Shown piece by piece: positions 62,711 through 64,000 of a stretch of 64,000 nt of DNA. Numbering within the stretch: the stretch's first letter is position 1; every line of letters begins with the position of its first letter. Made by a program: the position numbers and the translations under genes. The notes beneath the pieces were generated by a model that ran no database searches, had not been told where the DNA came from, and worked only from the letters and a program-made list of their open reading frames with translations. Where the stretch lies: positions 53,614,677-53,678,676 of the forward strand of contig CM048839.1 in the NCBI GenBank assembly GCA_026545765.1. Direction: 5' to 3'. Source of the stretch: Plantago major. Lineage: Eukaryota > Streptophyta > Magnoliopsida > Lamiales > Plantaginaceae.

Positions 62711-63546
62711 AATAATTCGTCGGTATTCATCATGTTTGCATTTTCCGTTCCTCCAAAGTATCCATCTTGGTGCTCAATTGATTCTTTAAACCATTGAGCA
62801 TCACAGTGTTTACCATTCAACACACCACACTTTCTTCAAGTTGATTTTCTGTGCAGCACAAACACCAAAGTTAATACCATTTCGCTTTTCAAAGCCACAG
62901 AAATGTATAAGGTTTCGATTGTTACCTGTAATCATAGGCCTAAGACCAGAATCCATATTTATTGACTTCTGTTAATTGGCCAGCCCTGATAATATATACC
63001 TGACCAAAATAAAAAGGATAAATATAATAAATATATAAAGCTAATAAATTGAGAAAGCCACTGCCAATAATGTGCAAAAGAATATAAAGCTCAAAGGAAG
63101 AACCTTAAGTCCTTTAGCAATCGAGAAACCTCTCCAGACACCGCTCAATCCAATTTTATTCACCAAGTACTTGGTATCATATCCTTTCTCATTTTCATCC
63201 ATGACAACTGCTGGGGAGTCCATGTTAGGAGACATGAGATCGGAGCATAAGCTTCAAGCAACTAGAATATTGCTGCGACAAATTCCCCTGAACCTTTGGT
63301 GCGTTTGAGGTCACGACAGCAACTGAACTTTGAGGTTCAATAGTTGTTTTTACCTCGGAAGTCGAGCTGTATATATGAAAACAAAAATTAAGAAAGAAGA
63401 ATAACAATAAAACTGACAGATCACGTTGCATTAAATCCAAACATACGAGCTTAATAGGCCATAATTAAACAAACTAACAAACTGACAGATGTAATATAAT
63501 ACCTCAACTGTCAGACGAGCATAAGCGAGAACAGATGTCAGGCATT
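62711..63546 (-). other. Gene-like minus-strand pieces, unrecognised
   Basis: Includes frames MDSPAVVMDENEKGYDTKYL...GLSGVWRGFSIAKGLK (ending at a GT at about 63102) and FHIYSSTSEVKTTIEPQSSV...NAPKVQGNLSQQY (63240-63375), both of which look like exons rather than chance frames, and a hydrophobic stretch at the start of the second. No family could be named. They may be exons of the gene whose last exons are at 62 kb. Confidence 0.35.
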
Positions 63547-64000
63547 TCAGGTGCTTGAGTCCTTATCATCAACATAGCTTCCTTCCCATGGTTCAGGACT
63601 CTTGAAACAAAATTGTGATATGCTCAGACCTTCTTCTGGATGCTGAAACAATTATCGGTTCACAATGTTGGTAAACATATCGCAATCATATCCAATGCCC
63701 TAGGAGTAACAAGATACAGTTACGTACCTGTTGGTTGCAACCATAGAACGTACGTTATCTCTCATCAGTTGGAGCAACATAGTACCTGTTCACGAAACTT
63801 GGCAAAACCAATGTCAGGCAATGTGAATACAACAGATGAAAGCTTGTCGACGTCATACATGATTTCAAGTAAATAAATAAATATTAAAAATAAAAAAATG
63901 AATACATACACATCAGCAGATCTTGAGTTTCTGATATTCCTGATTTTTACGATTCTCCTTCCATGATGAATCTGGTGGAAACAAGAGCGCCCTATGTATA
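63547..64000 (-). CDS. 3' end of an unrecognised minus-strand gene (partial)
   Basis: Two exon-like pieces with good borders: 63786-63842 or slightly longer (LSSVVFTLPDIGFAKFREQ, donor CAG|GTACTA) and 63547-63642 (HPEEGLSISQFCFKSPEPWE... ending DDKDSST and a stop). A further open piece at about 63915-64000 (FHQIHHGRRIVKIRNIRNSR) reaches the window edge. The stop suggests a C-terminus, but this might also be an internal break. I do not recognise the family. Confidence 0.35.

Overview
The window is nuclear DNA of a flowering plant. Intron-containing genes of plant families (a LIKE EARLY STARVATION starch protein, a plant LRR Raf-like kinase, an F-box-associated gene) sit in AT-rich DNA packed with plant-type transposons (Sire-type Copia, Gypsy, Helitron, CACTA, PIF/Harbinger, MULE and Stowaway-like MITEs). 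Sequence style suggests a eudicot, perhaps an asterid, but the exact group is inference only.

Layout. 0.3-5 kb: PIF/Harbinger remnant, a reverse-oriented Gypsy solo LTR, a LINE scrap and a 712-bp TIR element rich in AGCTGATTAG motifs. 5.5-20.9 kb: a decayed Helitron helicase fragment split by a 14.8-kb Sire-type Copia element with both LTRs and a CTTTT target duplication. 20.9-22.6 kb: diverged LTR-like repeats and a MITE. 23.5-27.9 kb: a four-exon LESV gene whose third intron holds a 1.17-kb MULE-type element with a 9-bp target duplication. 28.5-29.0 kb: a 77-bp tandem duplication and a GAGCC-rich TIR element. 30.1-37.9 kb: a Helitron split by a partial Gypsy element, itself split by a 1,243-bp solo-LTR-like insert with TACTT target duplication. 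39.2-46.8 kb: an intact 11-exon LRR/Raf-like kinase gene (1,105 codons). 47.4-50.5 kb: a fragment duplicated at 62 kb plus a ~660-bp tandem array of an unrecognised minus-strand exon. 51.4-59.2 kb: a CACTA element with two transposon genes, split by a solo LTR of the same Copia family as at 6-21 kb. 59.3-61.0 kb: an F-box-associated gene lacking its F-box. 62-64 kb: the second copy of the duplicated block and the 3' end of an unrecognised minus-strand gene.

Only two genes look clearly functional: the LESV gene (plastid starch granule organisation) and the LRR/Raf-like kinase (probable signalling). The rest is mostly a stack of nested transposons whose order can be read from target duplications. 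No wholly new system was found. The items most worth checking are the repeated minus-strand exon array, the long post-pol coding region of the Copia element with its hairpin tandem repeat, and the DFD-type kinase. Exon borders come from GT/AG signals and reading-frame agreement, without transcript data.
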